The notes below the pieces were generated by a model. It was not told the DNA's origin. It saw only the letters and a list, made by a program, of their open reading frames with translations, and ran no database searches. The translations under genes were made by a program, and so were the position numbers. A stretch of DNA of 64,000 nucleotides from MWCO01 sp964488865 (GTDB taxonomy: Bacteria > Myxococcota_A > Polyangia > Polyangiales > Polyangiaceae). Positions 1 through 8,916 of this stretch are shown here, piece after piece. Position 1 is the first letter of the stretch. Every line of letters begins with the position of its first letter. Location: the NCBI GenBank assembly GCA_964488865.1, contig CAZAWR010000016.1, forward strand, positions 69,523-133,522, in the 5' to 3' direction.

Positions 1-1355
1 GCGCGGTCGAGCTCGCCCACGAGCGAGTGCTTGTAGGCACGGACGATCCGCAAGGGCACGACGCCATCTCCGACGCGCAACCCGGAGCCGACCTGGACGT
101 GCACGATCTCGTTGCGGTCCGAGTGACCGGACACGCCCCCGTCGCCGCGGGGGTTAGGCTCCTCGATGAGCACGCGCAGTGTGGAGCCGACCAATCTTTC
201 GAGGTGTTGCCCCATGAGCGCCTCGGACAGCTCGAACACGCGGGCCAAGCGCTCGGCCTTGAGCCCTTCGGGGACGTCGTCGCCGAGACGAAGAGCGGGC
301 GTGCCGGGGCGAGGGGAGTACTTGAACGCGTACACGCCGAGGAAGGGGACCTCGCGCATGAGCGACAGGGTCTCCTCGAAGTCGTCGTCCGTCTCGGTGG
401 GGAAGCCGACGATGAGGTCGGTGGACACGGTGAGGTCGGGACGTGCGCGTTGCAGGTCGCGGATGGCGGCGACGTACTCGGCGCGGTCATGGCGACGCAG
501 CATGCGCTTGAGCAGGCGGTCGCTTCCGGACTGCACGGGCATGTGAACGTGGCGGCAGAGCACGTCGAGGTCGCGGTGGGCTTCGATCAGGGCGCCGTCG
601 AAGAAGCGAGGGTGGGGGCTAGTGTAACGAAGGCGAACGAGTCGAGGCACGTCCTGGGCGATGCGACGGAGCAGGGCCGCGAAGTCGGACTTGGCGTTGG
701 CGGGTCGAGGCCCGAGCTCGCCCGTGGGGTCCTGGTAGTTGTTGACGGTCTGGCCGAGCAGGATGATCTCGAGGGCTCCTCCGGAGACGAGGTCGTGGAT
801 CTCGTCGACGATCTGCTGGGCGGGGCGATGGCGTTCGGGACCGCGGGTGGAGGGCACGATGCAGAACGAGCATCGCTCGTCGCAGCCCTTGGAGACGGAG
901 ACGAAGGCGGAGGGACGGACGTCGGTGCGGGTCGCACGTGATCGGAGGAAGGTGGGTTGATCGATGTCCCACTCCGTGGCGACGGCAGGTGGGGCTCCCT
1001 GGGCAGCCGCGAGGGCCATCTTCGGGAGTGCCAAGAGGTTGTCGGGGCCGACGATGATGTCGAGGAAGGGCATGCGCTGGAGCATGGCCTCGCCTCGTTG
1101 TTTGGCGACGCATCCGGCCACGACGAGGACGGTGGGGCGGTTGCGGGAGGCTTTGAGTTTCCGGAGCTTGCCGAGCTCGCTGTCGAGTTTGGACTCGGCT
1201 TTTTCGCGCACGCTGCAGGTGTTGACGACGATGAGGTCGGCGTCGTCGGGGCTGTCGGCCGGGGAGAGGCCTGCGTCGCAAAGGAGCTCGTGCACGCGGT
1301 TGGAGTCGTGCACGTTCATTTGGCAGCCGAGGGTACGGATGAAGAAGCGGTCCAT
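1..1355 (-). CDS. miaB: tRNA-2-methylthio-N6-dimethylallyladenosine synthase MiaB (3' end cut by window edge)
   Basis: Radical SAM methylthiotransferase that adds the 2-methylthio group to N6-prenyl-adenosine 37 of tRNAs reading UNN codons. Read on the minus strand the protein starts MDRFFIRTLGCQMN, the classic N-terminal motif with the first cluster Cys. VNTCSVREKA and AGCVAKQ supply the other two Cys of the auxiliary 4Fe-4S cluster. The radical SAM CxxxCxxC lies in GCDERCSFCIVPSTRG at about residue 160. The C-terminal TRAM domain is recognisable (GHSDRNEIVHV, then SLVGEL) right at the window edge. About 451 codons are visible, so only a few residues should be missing. No other family fits this combination, though a MiaB-like paralogue such as MtaB is formally possible. 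Confidence 0.93.
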   Translation of the reverse strand, partial: MDRFFIRTLGCQMNVHDSNRVHELLCDAGLSPADSPDDADLIVVNTCSVREKAESKLDSELGKLRKLKASRNRPTVLVVAGCVAKQRGEAMLQRMPFLDIIVGPDNLLALPKMALAAAQGAPPAVATEWDIDQPTFLRSRATRTDVRPSAFVSVSKGCDERCSFCIVPSTRGPERHRPAQQIVDEIHDLVSGGALEIILLGQTVNNYQDPTGELGPRPANAKSDFAALLRRIAQDVPRLVRLRYTSPHPRFFDGALIEAHRDLDVLCRHVHMPVQSGSDRLLKRMLRRHDRAEYVAAIRDLQRARPDLTVSTDLIVGFPTETDDDFEETLSLMREVPFLGVYAFKYSPRPGTPALRLGDDVPEGLKAERLARVFELSEALMGQHLERLVGSTLRVLIEEPNPRGDGGVSGHSDRNEIVHVQVGSGLRVGDGVVPLRIVRAYKHSLVGELDR

Positions 1356-1414
1356 GGGGAGGGGAGGGGGAGTCGTAGCGTACGGGGTGGGGTGTGGCAA
1401 CTCGGGCTGTCCTG

Positions 1415-2788
1415 CTACTTCTTGTGGCAGGGCAGCTCCAAGCCGTAGCCCATCTTCTTGTCCTCGGCCTTGAGCAGGAGGGCGAAGACGACGGCGAGGA
1501 GGCCGAGAGCCGTGAAGATCGCCATGGGCAGGGTGTAGTCGTAGGCGGGGCTGGTGACGCCGTCTACTTCGCGCGTGCCGATGATGCAGAAGCGGTCGAG
1601 GACCCAGCCGATGAGGTAGGGAACGCCCATGAGGGCGATGAGGTTCTGCATGTAGAAGATGAGGGCGTAGGCGGTGCCGAGCTGTCGTTGGGGGATGAAC
1701 TTGGGCACGGACGGCCACATGGCGGACGGGACGAGGGAGAAGCCGAAGCCGAGGACGACCGTGGCGCCCACCGCGACGATCCAGCTATTGAACATGGGCA
1801 CGGTGAACGTGAGGTGGACGACGACGAGGAGCAGGGAGCCGAGGACCATGATGGTCGCGCCTTTGCCCTTCCGGTCGTAGAAGCCGCCGAAGATGACGGT
1901 GAGGGGGATGGTGGCGAAGGGCAGGATGCTGGGGATGACGCCGGCGAGGCTTTCCCTGACGCCGAACTTCTGCACCATCAGGTCGGGGGCGTACTTCAGG
2001 AAGGGGAAGACGGCGGCGTAGAACAGGGCGCAGAGCATGGCGATGTACCAGAAGCCGCGGATTCGCAAGATCTGGCCGATGTCGGACAGGCGGAAGGGTT
2101 CTTCGGGTTCGGTGGCGACGTCCTTTTCGGAGGCGTCGAGCTTCCGGTCCATGGCGACGTAGAAGAAGAAGGCGACGAGTCCGACGGAGAGCATGAGAAG
2201 GCCGACGAGGATGGGGGCGGCGACGGAGTCGAAGGCGGCGGCGATCGGGCCGCCGAGGCCGAGGGCCAGGGCGGTGCCGATGCGGGCGGTGGAGACTTGG
2301 AGGCCCATGGCGAGGGCGATCTCGAAGCCCTTGAACCAGCGGGCGATGATCTTCGTGGCGGTGATGCCGCAGATCTCGATGCCCACACCGAAGGTGGCGA
2401 ATCCGAGCGAGGCGATCAGCACCTGTCCCTTGGCGCCGAGGATCATCGTGTCGTTCAGCGTATCGGTGCTGACGGCGAAGTACTTGACGGCGCATCCGAC
2501 CACCATCAGCGTGCACCCGAGGATACCGGCAAACCGCGGCCCCTTCTTGTCAAGGATCAGGCCGCCGAAGATGAGCATCGCGAGGAACACGTTGAACCAT
2601 GCGTACGCACCTGTGAAGAAGCCGTACTCCTTGCTGCTCCATCCCAACTGTTGCTCGATCATGGGCTTGAGCGGCGACATGATGTCCGCCACGTAGTAGC
2701 CACACAGCATCGAGAAGGACACGATCAGCAGGGCCGTCCACCGGGCGGCCTTGGACTCCCGCAGGGACCTTTTGACGTCGTCGACCAT
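1415..2788 (-). CDS. MFS transporter
   Basis: A 457-aa inner-membrane protein of the major facilitator superfamily with about 12 hydrophobic segments. MFS loop signatures are visible: GGLILDKKGPRF after TM2 and GGFYDRKGKG in the second half. A hydrophilic central loop (about residues 195-225, rich in K, D and E) separates the two six-helix bundles. The substrate cannot be read from sequence; the layout is closest to anion or oxalate/formate-type MFS proteins. The open frame extends upstream to 3256, but that would run into the divergent nuclease gene, and the Met at 2788 (MVDDVKRSLRESK) is the natural start before TM1. It is divergent from the helicase-nuclease pair, with about 145 bp between the starts. 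Confidence 0.85.
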   Translation of the reverse strand: MVDDVKRSLRESKAARWTALLIVSFSMLCGYYVADIMSPLKPMIEQQLGWSSKEYGFFTGAYAWFNVFLAMLIFGGLILDKKGPRFAGILGCTLMVVGCAVKYFAVSTDTLNDTMILGAKGQVLIASLGFATFGVGIEICGITATKIIARWFKGFEIALAMGLQVSTARIGTALALGLGGPIAAAFDSVAAPILVGLLMLSVGLVAFFFYVAMDRKLDASEKDVATEPEEPFRLSDIGQILRIRGFWYIAMLCALFYAAVFPFLKYAPDLMVQKFGVRESLAGVIPSILPFATIPLTVIFGGFYDRKGKGATIMVLGSLLLVVVHLTFTVPMFNSWIVAVGATVVLGFGFSLVPSAMWPSVPKFIPQRQLGTAYALIFYMQNLIALMGVPYLIGWVLDRFCIIGTREVDGVTSPAYDYTLPMAIFTALGLLAVVFALLLKAEDKKMGYGLELPCHKK

Positions 2789-2934
2789 GGCGCGCAGCCT
2801 ACTCGAAACCTGCTCGAATGGAGCAGAGATCGCCTCGGTGTCCCGGGTGCGCCTCTCGGGTGCCCGGCTCACCGTGACGTCGACTTCCGTGGCCCTTCTC
2901 GCCGCGATCCGTGAGAGCATGCGGCCACCTCGCC

Positions 2935-5769
2935 ATGGCCCGACGACCCCGTAGCACCCCTGCAGCGCAGTTAGAGCTCGGATTCCAGACCGCGTCTCGC
3001 GAGGTCGACCGCGTGTTCCTCGGCTGGGATCGACCCCTGCTCTCCCTCGTGGTCGACCACCTGCTCGCTCACGCGAAGGGCGCTCCCATCGACCTGCGTC
3101 ACTTGCTGATCGTGACCCCCGTTGCGCGGGCCGGATCGCGGTTGCTGGAGTCGCTCGTGTTGCGTGCGGAGGAAGGCGGTCGGACCATCCTTCCGCCACG
3201 GGTCGTGACGACAGGTGCGTTGCTTGACTTGCTGGCGCCGCCTTCCCTTCCGTCACCCCACCGCCTGGTTCGGGCCTTGCTCTGGGGGGAGGCCCTTCGA
3301 GCCGCGCCCGCGAGTGTGCGTGACGCGGTCGTTCCGAGTCCTCCCTCCGCGGAAGACTGGCCGGGGTGGATTCGCCTCGGGCGCTTGCTCGATGGTCTCG
3401 ACGCCGAGCTCGCGGCAGGGCTGCTCACGTTCGACGACGTCGTCGAGCGTGCGCGGGACCTGGAGTCTTTTCGCGGTGCGGCGCGGTGGCGCGCGCTCGC
3501 GCGGGTTCGAGCGCTTCTCGAGGAGAGTCTCGATCGGCTCGGGCTGGACGATGCGCCGACGCGGCGTCGTGACGCCATCGCGACCCGGGCGTTGCGTCTT
3601 CCCTCCCCTGCGGGCCACCTCGCGCTGTTGGGCTGTGCCGAGCTGAACGGGCAGGTTCGCAAGGCCGTGGACTTGCTGCGGGGGCAGGTGACGGCATGGG
3701 TGCACGCGCCCGTCGCCGTGGCCGATCGGTTCGACCGCTTCGGTGCGATCCTTCCCTCGTCGTGGCAGGACGGTCCCATGGGTGACGTCGCCGTATCGGT
3801 GGTGGATGGCCCATCCGAGCAAGCAGCGTGCGTGGCCGGTGCGCTCTCCGAGCTTGCGGCTGAGTGCACCCTGCAAGACGTTGTGGTGGGCGTTCCCGAT
3901 GCGGACGTGGTCCCGGTGATTCGCGAGACGCTCGATCAGCTCGACGTTCCGACGCGCAACGCCGCGGGGATTCCGATGCACCGGTCCGGCCTCTTGCGTT
4001 TGCTCCGTGCCGTGGGGGAGTACCTTGACTCCCGTGGTTTCCGAGCGATTGCCGCCCTCGCTCGCCACCCCGACGTGGGTCGTCGTGTGGAGACGCAGGA
4101 CGAACGGGTGGACTGGAGAACGCTGCTCGACCAGTACCAGCAGGACCGGGTGCCCCACGTGCTGGGCGAACGGTTTCTCGGGCAGGCAGGGACAGCGGAG
4201 TCGCTGGCGTTGCGCCTCGAGGCCCTGGAGTCCACGCTCGGGGACCTTCGCGGCCCGCTGCGACCGATGCCACGCTGGGCGGAGCCGATCGTTGCGGTGA
4301 TCGTGGCGTATTATGGGCAGCGCCCGCTCAACCCGGACGACTGGGACGACCGCGTGGTGATCACCGTGGCGGCAGCGGTGCGAGACGCGTTGCGAGCGGT
4401 CGCGGAGCTGCCCGAGGACGTGGTCGGGTTCGTGCCTGCGGCCACCGCGCTTCGGATTGTGGTGGACACGCTCGAGCAGGAGACGGTGCCCGAGCCGCCA
4501 GAGAAGGAGGCGGTCGAGCTGCTCGGTTGGTTGGAGCTTTCGCAGGACGATGCCCCCGCGGTGGTGCTGACTGGGTTCAACGACGGGTTCGTGCCTGGCT
4601 CGGTCAACGAGGACCCGTTCCTTCCGGACACGTTGCGGCGCCACCTCGGGTTGGCGGAAAACCGGCTGCGGTTCGCGCGGGACGCGTTTTACTTGTCGAC
4701 CCTCGTGGCTTCGCGTCGGTACGTGAAGCTGCTTGCGGGGCGGCGCACCCGGGCATCGGACCCGCTTGCCCCGAGCCGGTTGTGGCTATGTGGCGAGTCG
4801 CGCACCGTGGCCGAGCGGGTGCTCAGCTTCTACGAAGGGGCCGAGGCGGACGTCCCGCTCGTGCGTGGAACCGTCCGTGCGGGGCAGGGCGGCGCGTGCC
4901 TCTGCGTCCCCCGGCCCCGTGCGCTCGATCGGCCCATCGATCGGCTGACCGTGACGGCATTTCAGGACTACCTCACGTGTCCCTACCGGTTCTACCTCAA
5001 GCACGTGTTGAGGCTTCGACCGCTCGGCGACAGTGCGACGGAGCTCACGGCGTCCTCGTTCGGAAACCTGGCGCATGCGGTGCTCGCCGACTTCGGTCGT
5101 GGCCCCTTGTCGTGCAGCCGGGACGCGGCGCAGATCCGCGCGTTCCTCGGACAGTCACTCGATGAACATGTGCAGGCCTCGTTCGGCGACCATGCGGCCC
5201 CGGCGGTGTACCTGCAGGTGGAGCAGCTCCGAGCGAGGTTGGGTGCGTTTGCCGTGTGGCAGGCGCGGTGGGCGGCAGGCGGCAAGCGCATCCTGCACAC
5301 CGAGCTTGGCTACGAGTACGGACAGCTCTCGATCGACGTCGACGGCATTCCGTTCGGGCTGCTGGGTCGCATCGATCGGATCGACGAGGACGAGGCGACG
5401 GGCGTGCTCTACGTGTTCGACTACAAGGTGTCCGGAGAGACCCGGTCGCCCAAAGACCACCTGAGCAAGGGAGAGTGGAAGAACCTTCAGCTCCCGCTCT
5501 ACCGTCGGCTCGTGACGAACCTCGCTGGGAACCGCAAGGTGGCGCTTGGCTACATCACGCTACCGGATGCCGACGAGGTCACCGAGTCCCTGGCGAGCTG
5601 GACGGAGGACGAGCTGCAGTCCGCGGACGAGGTGGCGGCGATGGTGATTCGTTCCGTGAGGCGCGAGGTCTTCTGGCCGCCGTCGTCGAGGTTGCGGTAC
5701 GACGACTTTGGTTCCATCTGCCAGGAGACACGGCTCGGAGGGCCGGTGCTCGAGGAGGTATGCCCATGA
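2935..5769 (+). CDS. AddB-like PD-(D/E)XK nuclease subunit
   Basis: A 944-aa protein resembling the AddB/RecB-family nuclease subunit of a double-strand-break-processing helicase-nuclease. The N-terminal part has a helicase-like fold without a convincing Walker A. The C-terminal third carries the RecB-type nuclease: the CP-Y-RFY motif (TCPYRFYLKHVLRL), FGNLAHAVLADF, then GLLGRIDRID and VFDYKVSG, i.e. the GxxDR...DYK catalytic set. It is followed with a 4-nt overlap by an AddA-like UvrD helicase, which is why AddB is preferred over a stand-alone RecB-like exonuclease. A GTG at 2911 gives an 8-residue longer protein; the ATG at 2935 (MARRPRSTP) was chosen, though neither has a good ribosome binding site. 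Confidence 0.82.
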   Translation: MARRPRSTPAAQLELGFQTASREVDRVFLGWDRPLLSLVVDHLLAHAKGAPIDLRHLLIVTPVARAGSRLLESLVLRAEEGGRTILPPRVVTTGALLDLLAPPSLPSPHRLVRALLWGEALRAAPASVRDAVVPSPPSAEDWPGWIRLGRLLDGLDAELAAGLLTFDDVVERARDLESFRGAARWRALARVRALLEESLDRLGLDDAPTRRRDAIATRALRLPSPAGHLALLGCAELNGQVRKAVDLLRGQVTAWVHAPVAVADRFDRFGAILPSSWQDGPMGDVAVSVVDGPSEQAACVAGALSELAAECTLQDVVVGVPDADVVPVIRETLDQLDVPTRNAAGIPMHRSGLLRLLRAVGEYLDSRGFRAIAALARHPDVGRRVETQDERVDWRTLLDQYQQDRVPHVLGERFLGQAGTAESLALRLEALESTLGDLRGPLRPMPRWAEPIVAVIVAYYGQRPLNPDDWDDRVVITVAAAVRDALRAVAELPEDVVGFVPAATALRIVVDTLEQETVPEPPEKEAVELLGWLELSQDDAPAVVLTGFNDGFVPGSVNEDPFLPDTLRRHLGLAENRLRFARDAFYLSTLVASRRYVKLLAGRRTRASDPLAPSRLWLCGESRTVAERVLSFYEGAEADVPLVRGTVRAGQGGACLCVPRPRALDRPIDRLTVTAFQDYLTCPYRFYLKHVLRLRPLGDSATELTASSFGNLAHAVLADFGRGPLSCSRDAAQIRAFLGQSLDEHVQASFGDHAAPAVYLQVEQLRARLGAFAVWQARWAAGGKRILHTELGYEYGQLSIDVDGIPFGLLGRIDRIDEDEATGVLYVFDYKVSGETRSPKDHLSKGEWKNLQLPLYRRLVTNLAGNRKVALGYITLPDADEVTESLASWTEDELQSADEVAAMVIRSVRREVFWPPSSRLRYDDFGSICQETRLGGPVLEEVCP

Positions 5770-7622
5770 CCTCGCAGCACGTCGCGATCCGTGCCTCTGC
5801 AGGTTCCGGCAAGACGTACCGGCTCACGACCCGGTATTTGGGGCTGCTGTTGCGGGGGGAGACGCCGGCGCACATTCTTGCGACGACGTTTACGCGCAAG
5901 GCGGCCGGGGAGATCCTGGGGCGCGTTCTCACGCGGCTCGCTGGCGCGGTTCTAGAGGCGCAGGCGTGCGAGGCGCTCGCCAAGGACGTGCGCCAGCCCG
6001 ACCTGACGATGGCTCGGGCGGGCGAGACGTTGAAGGTGGCGGCTTCGTCGCTGCACCGGATGCGCATCTCGACGATTGACTCGTTCTTTGCGGGCATCGC
6101 GAAGAGCTTCTCGCTGGAGCTGGCGTTCCCGCCGCAGTGGGAGATCGTGGACGCGTCCGTGGCGGATGCCATGCGAACGGAGGCGGTGAGCGCGACGTTG
6201 CGGGGGGAGGTCGACGCCGTGTTGGTGTTGATTCGCCTGCTCTCCAAGGGACGATTCGGGCGGTCCGTGGCTTCCCTGGTGGCGGAGACGGTGGACGCGC
6301 TCCACGGTGTCTATCTCGACGCGCCCGACGCGGCCTGGGACACGCTGGTGTCGCGTACGGTTCCGGACCCGGCCTGGAGGGAAGAGATTGTCCGGCAGCT
6401 CGAAGACTGCCAGGTGAGCTTGGCGCTGTCTGGGCGGATGGCGGAGTCGCTCGGCCGGACGCTCGATGACGCACGAGCCCGGCGATGGGAGGACCTGCTC
6501 AAGCGTGGGCTGCCGTGCAAGCTTTTGGAAGGCAAGCACACGTACTATTCGGAAGAGATTCCGCCGGAGATCGAGGACCACCTCGCGGAGCTGATCGAGC
6601 AGGTGCGGGCGGTGCTGCTCGATGGGCTGATCGGGCGCGGGAGGGCGACCCACCGGCTGCTCGCGGTGTTCGATGAGCACGTGAGGGAGCTCAAGCGGGC
6701 TCGCGCGGCGCTGCGGTTCGAGGACGTCACGCGGGCGTTGGCGACGGCGTCGTTGCTGGGCCGTCTCGACGAGGTCTTCTTCCGGCTCGACGGCAGCATT
6801 CACCACCTGTTGCTCGACGAATTCCAGGACACCTCCCTGGCGCAGTGGCAGGTGCTGCGTCCGCTCGCGAAGGAGGTGGCTTCGCACGCGACGCCGGACC
6901 GATCCGTGCTTCTCGTGGGGGACGTGAAGCAGGCGATTTATGGTTGGCGCGGGGGTGTGGCGGACATCTTCGACACGCTCGACGCGGACCTGCCGGGGCT
7001 CACGTGGGAGCCATTGCACGTGAGCCGTCGGTCGTCGCCTCCGATCATCGACACGGTGAACTACGTGTTCGAGGACCTGCGTGGCAACAAGGCGCTGCGG
7101 GACGAGCAGGCGGCGGCGCACGCGTGGCAAGCAGGCTACGTGCGGCACAAGACGATCAAGAAGGAGCTCGCGGGGTATGCGAGGCTCGAGGTGGCGCCGT
7201 CACTCGACGGGGAGAGCGCGGGGACGAGTGCGCTCCGACGCGCGGCGCTTGTGACGAAGGAGTGGGCAGACCGATGCCGGGGGGCGTCGATTGGCGTGCT
7301 CACGCGCAGCAACGACGCTGTGCGACGGGTGATGGCCGAGCTTCGAGAGCTACACGTCCCAGCCAGTGAGGAGGGAGGCAACCCGATTACCGATTCGGCG
7401 GCGGTGGGGCTGGTGTTGTCGTTGCTCCGCATGGCGGACCATCCCGGTGACTCGGTGGCGCGGTTCCACGTGGCGGCCTCCCCGCTCGGGGAGTCCCTCG
7501 GGTTGAAGAACAACGCGGCCAGCGCCGCCCGCGTGGCGCGCGAGGTGCGAGAGCAGCTGCAACGGGACGGGTACGCGGCGAGTGTGCTCGGCTGGGCTTC
7601 GGTGCTTGCCCCGCAAGGATAG
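5766..7622 (+). CDS. AddA-like UvrD/REP helicase, N-terminal part ending at an in-frame TAG
   Basis: N-terminal 618 codons of a UvrD-type helicase subunit. Walker A is RASAGSGKTYRLT near the N-terminus, motif Ia is TTFTRKAAGEIL, Walker B is LLLDEFQDTS and motif III is GDVKQAIYGWRGG. The start at 5766 is supported by GGAGG at 5754-5758 with 7-nt spacing and by the ATGA overlap with the upstream nuclease stop. The frame stops at TAG (7620-7622), but the same frame continues immediately with the missing helicase motifs and a nuclease domain up to 8882. The intact ancestor was therefore one ~1040-codon AddA-like protein. Either the gene is broken by a point mutation, or this is a base-call error or a read-through site. 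Without the second part the product lacks motifs V-VI and the nuclease. Confidence 0.8.
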   Translation: MTSQHVAIRASAGSGKTYRLTTRYLGLLLRGETPAHILATTFTRKAAGEILGRVLTRLAGAVLEAQACEALAKDVRQPDLTMARAGETLKVAASSLHRMRISTIDSFFAGIAKSFSLELAFPPQWEIVDASVADAMRTEAVSATLRGEVDAVLVLIRLLSKGRFGRSVASLVAETVDALHGVYLDAPDAAWDTLVSRTVPDPAWREEIVRQLEDCQVSLALSGRMAESLGRTLDDARARRWEDLLKRGLPCKLLEGKHTYYSEEIPPEIEDHLAELIEQVRAVLLDGLIGRGRATHRLLAVFDEHVRELKRARAALRFEDVTRALATASLLGRLDEVFFRLDGSIHHLLLDEFQDTSLAQWQVLRPLAKEVASHATPDRSVLLVGDVKQAIYGWRGGVADIFDTLDADLPGLTWEPLHVSRRSSPPIIDTVNYVFEDLRGNKALRDEQAAAHAWQAGYVRHKTIKKELAGYARLEVAPSLDGESAGTSALRRAALVTKEWADRCRGASIGVLTRSNDAVRRVMAELRELHVPASEEGGNPITDSAAVGLVLSLLRMADHPGDSVARFHVAASPLGESLGLKNNAASAARVAREVREQLQRDGYAASVLGWASVLAPQG

Positions 7623-7649
7623 GAGCGGGAGGCTCGTCGACTCACCCAG

Positions 7650-8882
7650 TTGCTGCGGCTGGCGAGCAGTCACGACGATCGCCCCGGTCTCCGGGCGGAT
7701 GACTTCGTGGCGTTTGCGTCGACGGAGCGGGTGGAAGACCCGGCGACCGCGGACGTGCGGGTGATGACGATCCACAAGTCGAAGGGGCTTCAGTTCGATG
7801 TCGTGATTCTTCCCGAGCTGGACGAGAAGCTGGTGGGGCAGAGGCCCCCGGTGCTGGTGGAGTCGCCGAGTCCGATGTCGCCGCCCACGAAGGTAGTGCC
7901 GTACGCGAACGAGGCGGAGCGGTTGGTGATCCCCGAGCTGAGGGAGATGGCGAAGCGGTGGCGGGCGGGGCAGGTGCGAGAGTCCCTGAGCCTGCTGTAC
8001 GTGGCCCTGACGCGCGCCGTGCATGCTCTGGTGATGGTGCTCGAGCCGAACGACAGGACCGAGTGTCCGCCCACGTTCGCGGGGTTGTTGCGTCACGCCC
8101 TGGCGCAGGGGGCGATGGCGTCAGGTTCGGCGGTGCTGTTCGAGCATGGGGACGATCGGTGGGGCGAGCGCCACTCGTTCGATCGTCCCGCTCCTGAAGG
8201 CGAGAGAAAGGCAATCTCGCAGGTGCGGATGCGAGCGAGCGGGGGCCGGGCGAGGGGATATCCCCGCACGAGCCCGTCGGCCCTCGAAGGCGGCACGCAA
8301 CTGCAGGTGGCAGACATCATGCGGCTGGACACCCGGTCGCTGCGAACGGGGTCGGTCGTTCATGCGTTGTTCGAGCAGGTGGGGTGGCTGGAGGACGGGG
8401 TCCCGTCGGACGAGGCGTTGCGAGAGGTTGCGCGTGCGGCGGGCGCGCCTGCGGACCGGGCCGAGTCCCTGGTGGCCGAGTTTCGCTTCATGCTGGACCA
8501 GCCCCAGGTGCGCGATGTGCTTCGGCGGTCGTCCTATGTCACGGAAGAACTCGCGGTCGAGGTGCATCGCGAGCTGCCGTTCGCGCTGAGGGATGACACG
8601 CGTCTTCTCACCGGCGCGATGGACCGAGTCGTGGTGCGACGGTTCGGTGACCTGGTGTACGACGTGGAGGTGTTGGACTACAAGACGGACGGGGTGGATG
8701 AGACGACGCTGTCGGGCAAGGTGGAGCACTACCGGCCGCAGCTGGAGGCGTACGGACGAGCGGCGGCCCGGCTGTTCGGCGCCAAGCCGGAGAACGTGCG
8801 AGCCAGGCTCGTGTTTGTGCGGGCGGGGTGGGTGGTGGACGTCCGGAGGGAGGTCTGCCCTCCCTTCGTCGTACCACGCTGA
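7650..8882 (+). CDS. AddA-like helicase, C-terminal part (UvrD C-terminal motifs plus PD-(D/E)XK nuclease), in frame after TAG
   Basis: About 410 codons that complete the helicase of the preceding entry in the same reading frame. VRVMTIHKSKGLQFDVV is helicase motif V region and LSLLYVALTRAVHAL is motif VI. The C-terminal RecB-like nuclease shows LLTGAMDRVV, then VEVLDYKTD and YRPQLEAYGRA, the usual AddA catalytic order. The nominal start is a TTG at 7650 with no good ribosome binding site, so independent translation is doubtful. Only 27 bases separate the TAG from this codon, and the residues encoded between them (EREARRLTQ) are normal for the family. It is best read as the second half of one gene. 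Confidence 0.75.
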   Translation: MLRLASSHDDRPGLRADDFVAFASTERVEDPATADVRVMTIHKSKGLQFDVVILPELDEKLVGQRPPVLVESPSPMSPPTKVVPYANEAERLVIPELREMAKRWRAGQVRESLSLLYVALTRAVHALVMVLEPNDRTECPPTFAGLLRHALAQGAMASGSAVLFEHGDDRWGERHSFDRPAPEGERKAISQVRMRASGGRARGYPRTSPSALEGGTQLQVADIMRLDTRSLRTGSVVHALFEQVGWLEDGVPSDEALREVARAAGAPADRAESLVAEFRFMLDQPQVRDVLRRSSYVTEELAVEVHRELPFALRDDTRLLTGAMDRVVVRRFGDLVYDVEVLDYKTDGVDETTLSGKVEHYRPQLEAYGRAAARLFGAKPENVRARLVFVRAGWVVDVRREVCPPFVVPR

Positions 8883-8890
8883 GCGTGGTA
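8872..8890 (+). terminator. Perfect 8-bp hairpin centred on the helicase stop codon
   Basis: TACCACGC and GCGTGGTA form a perfect stem whose 3-nt loop is exactly the TGA stop codon. There is no T-tract, so it may be a weak terminator or an mRNA 3' structure separating the helicase from the lipoprotein gene 27 bp downstream. Confidence 0.35.
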
Positions 8891-8916
8891 GTCTGATCGG
8901 ATCCCAGGAGAAGCGC

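Noticed and set aside
1394..2914. Plus-strand frame of 506 codons rich in Glu, Asp and Gly
   Set aside because: Antisense shadow of the MFS transporter gene.
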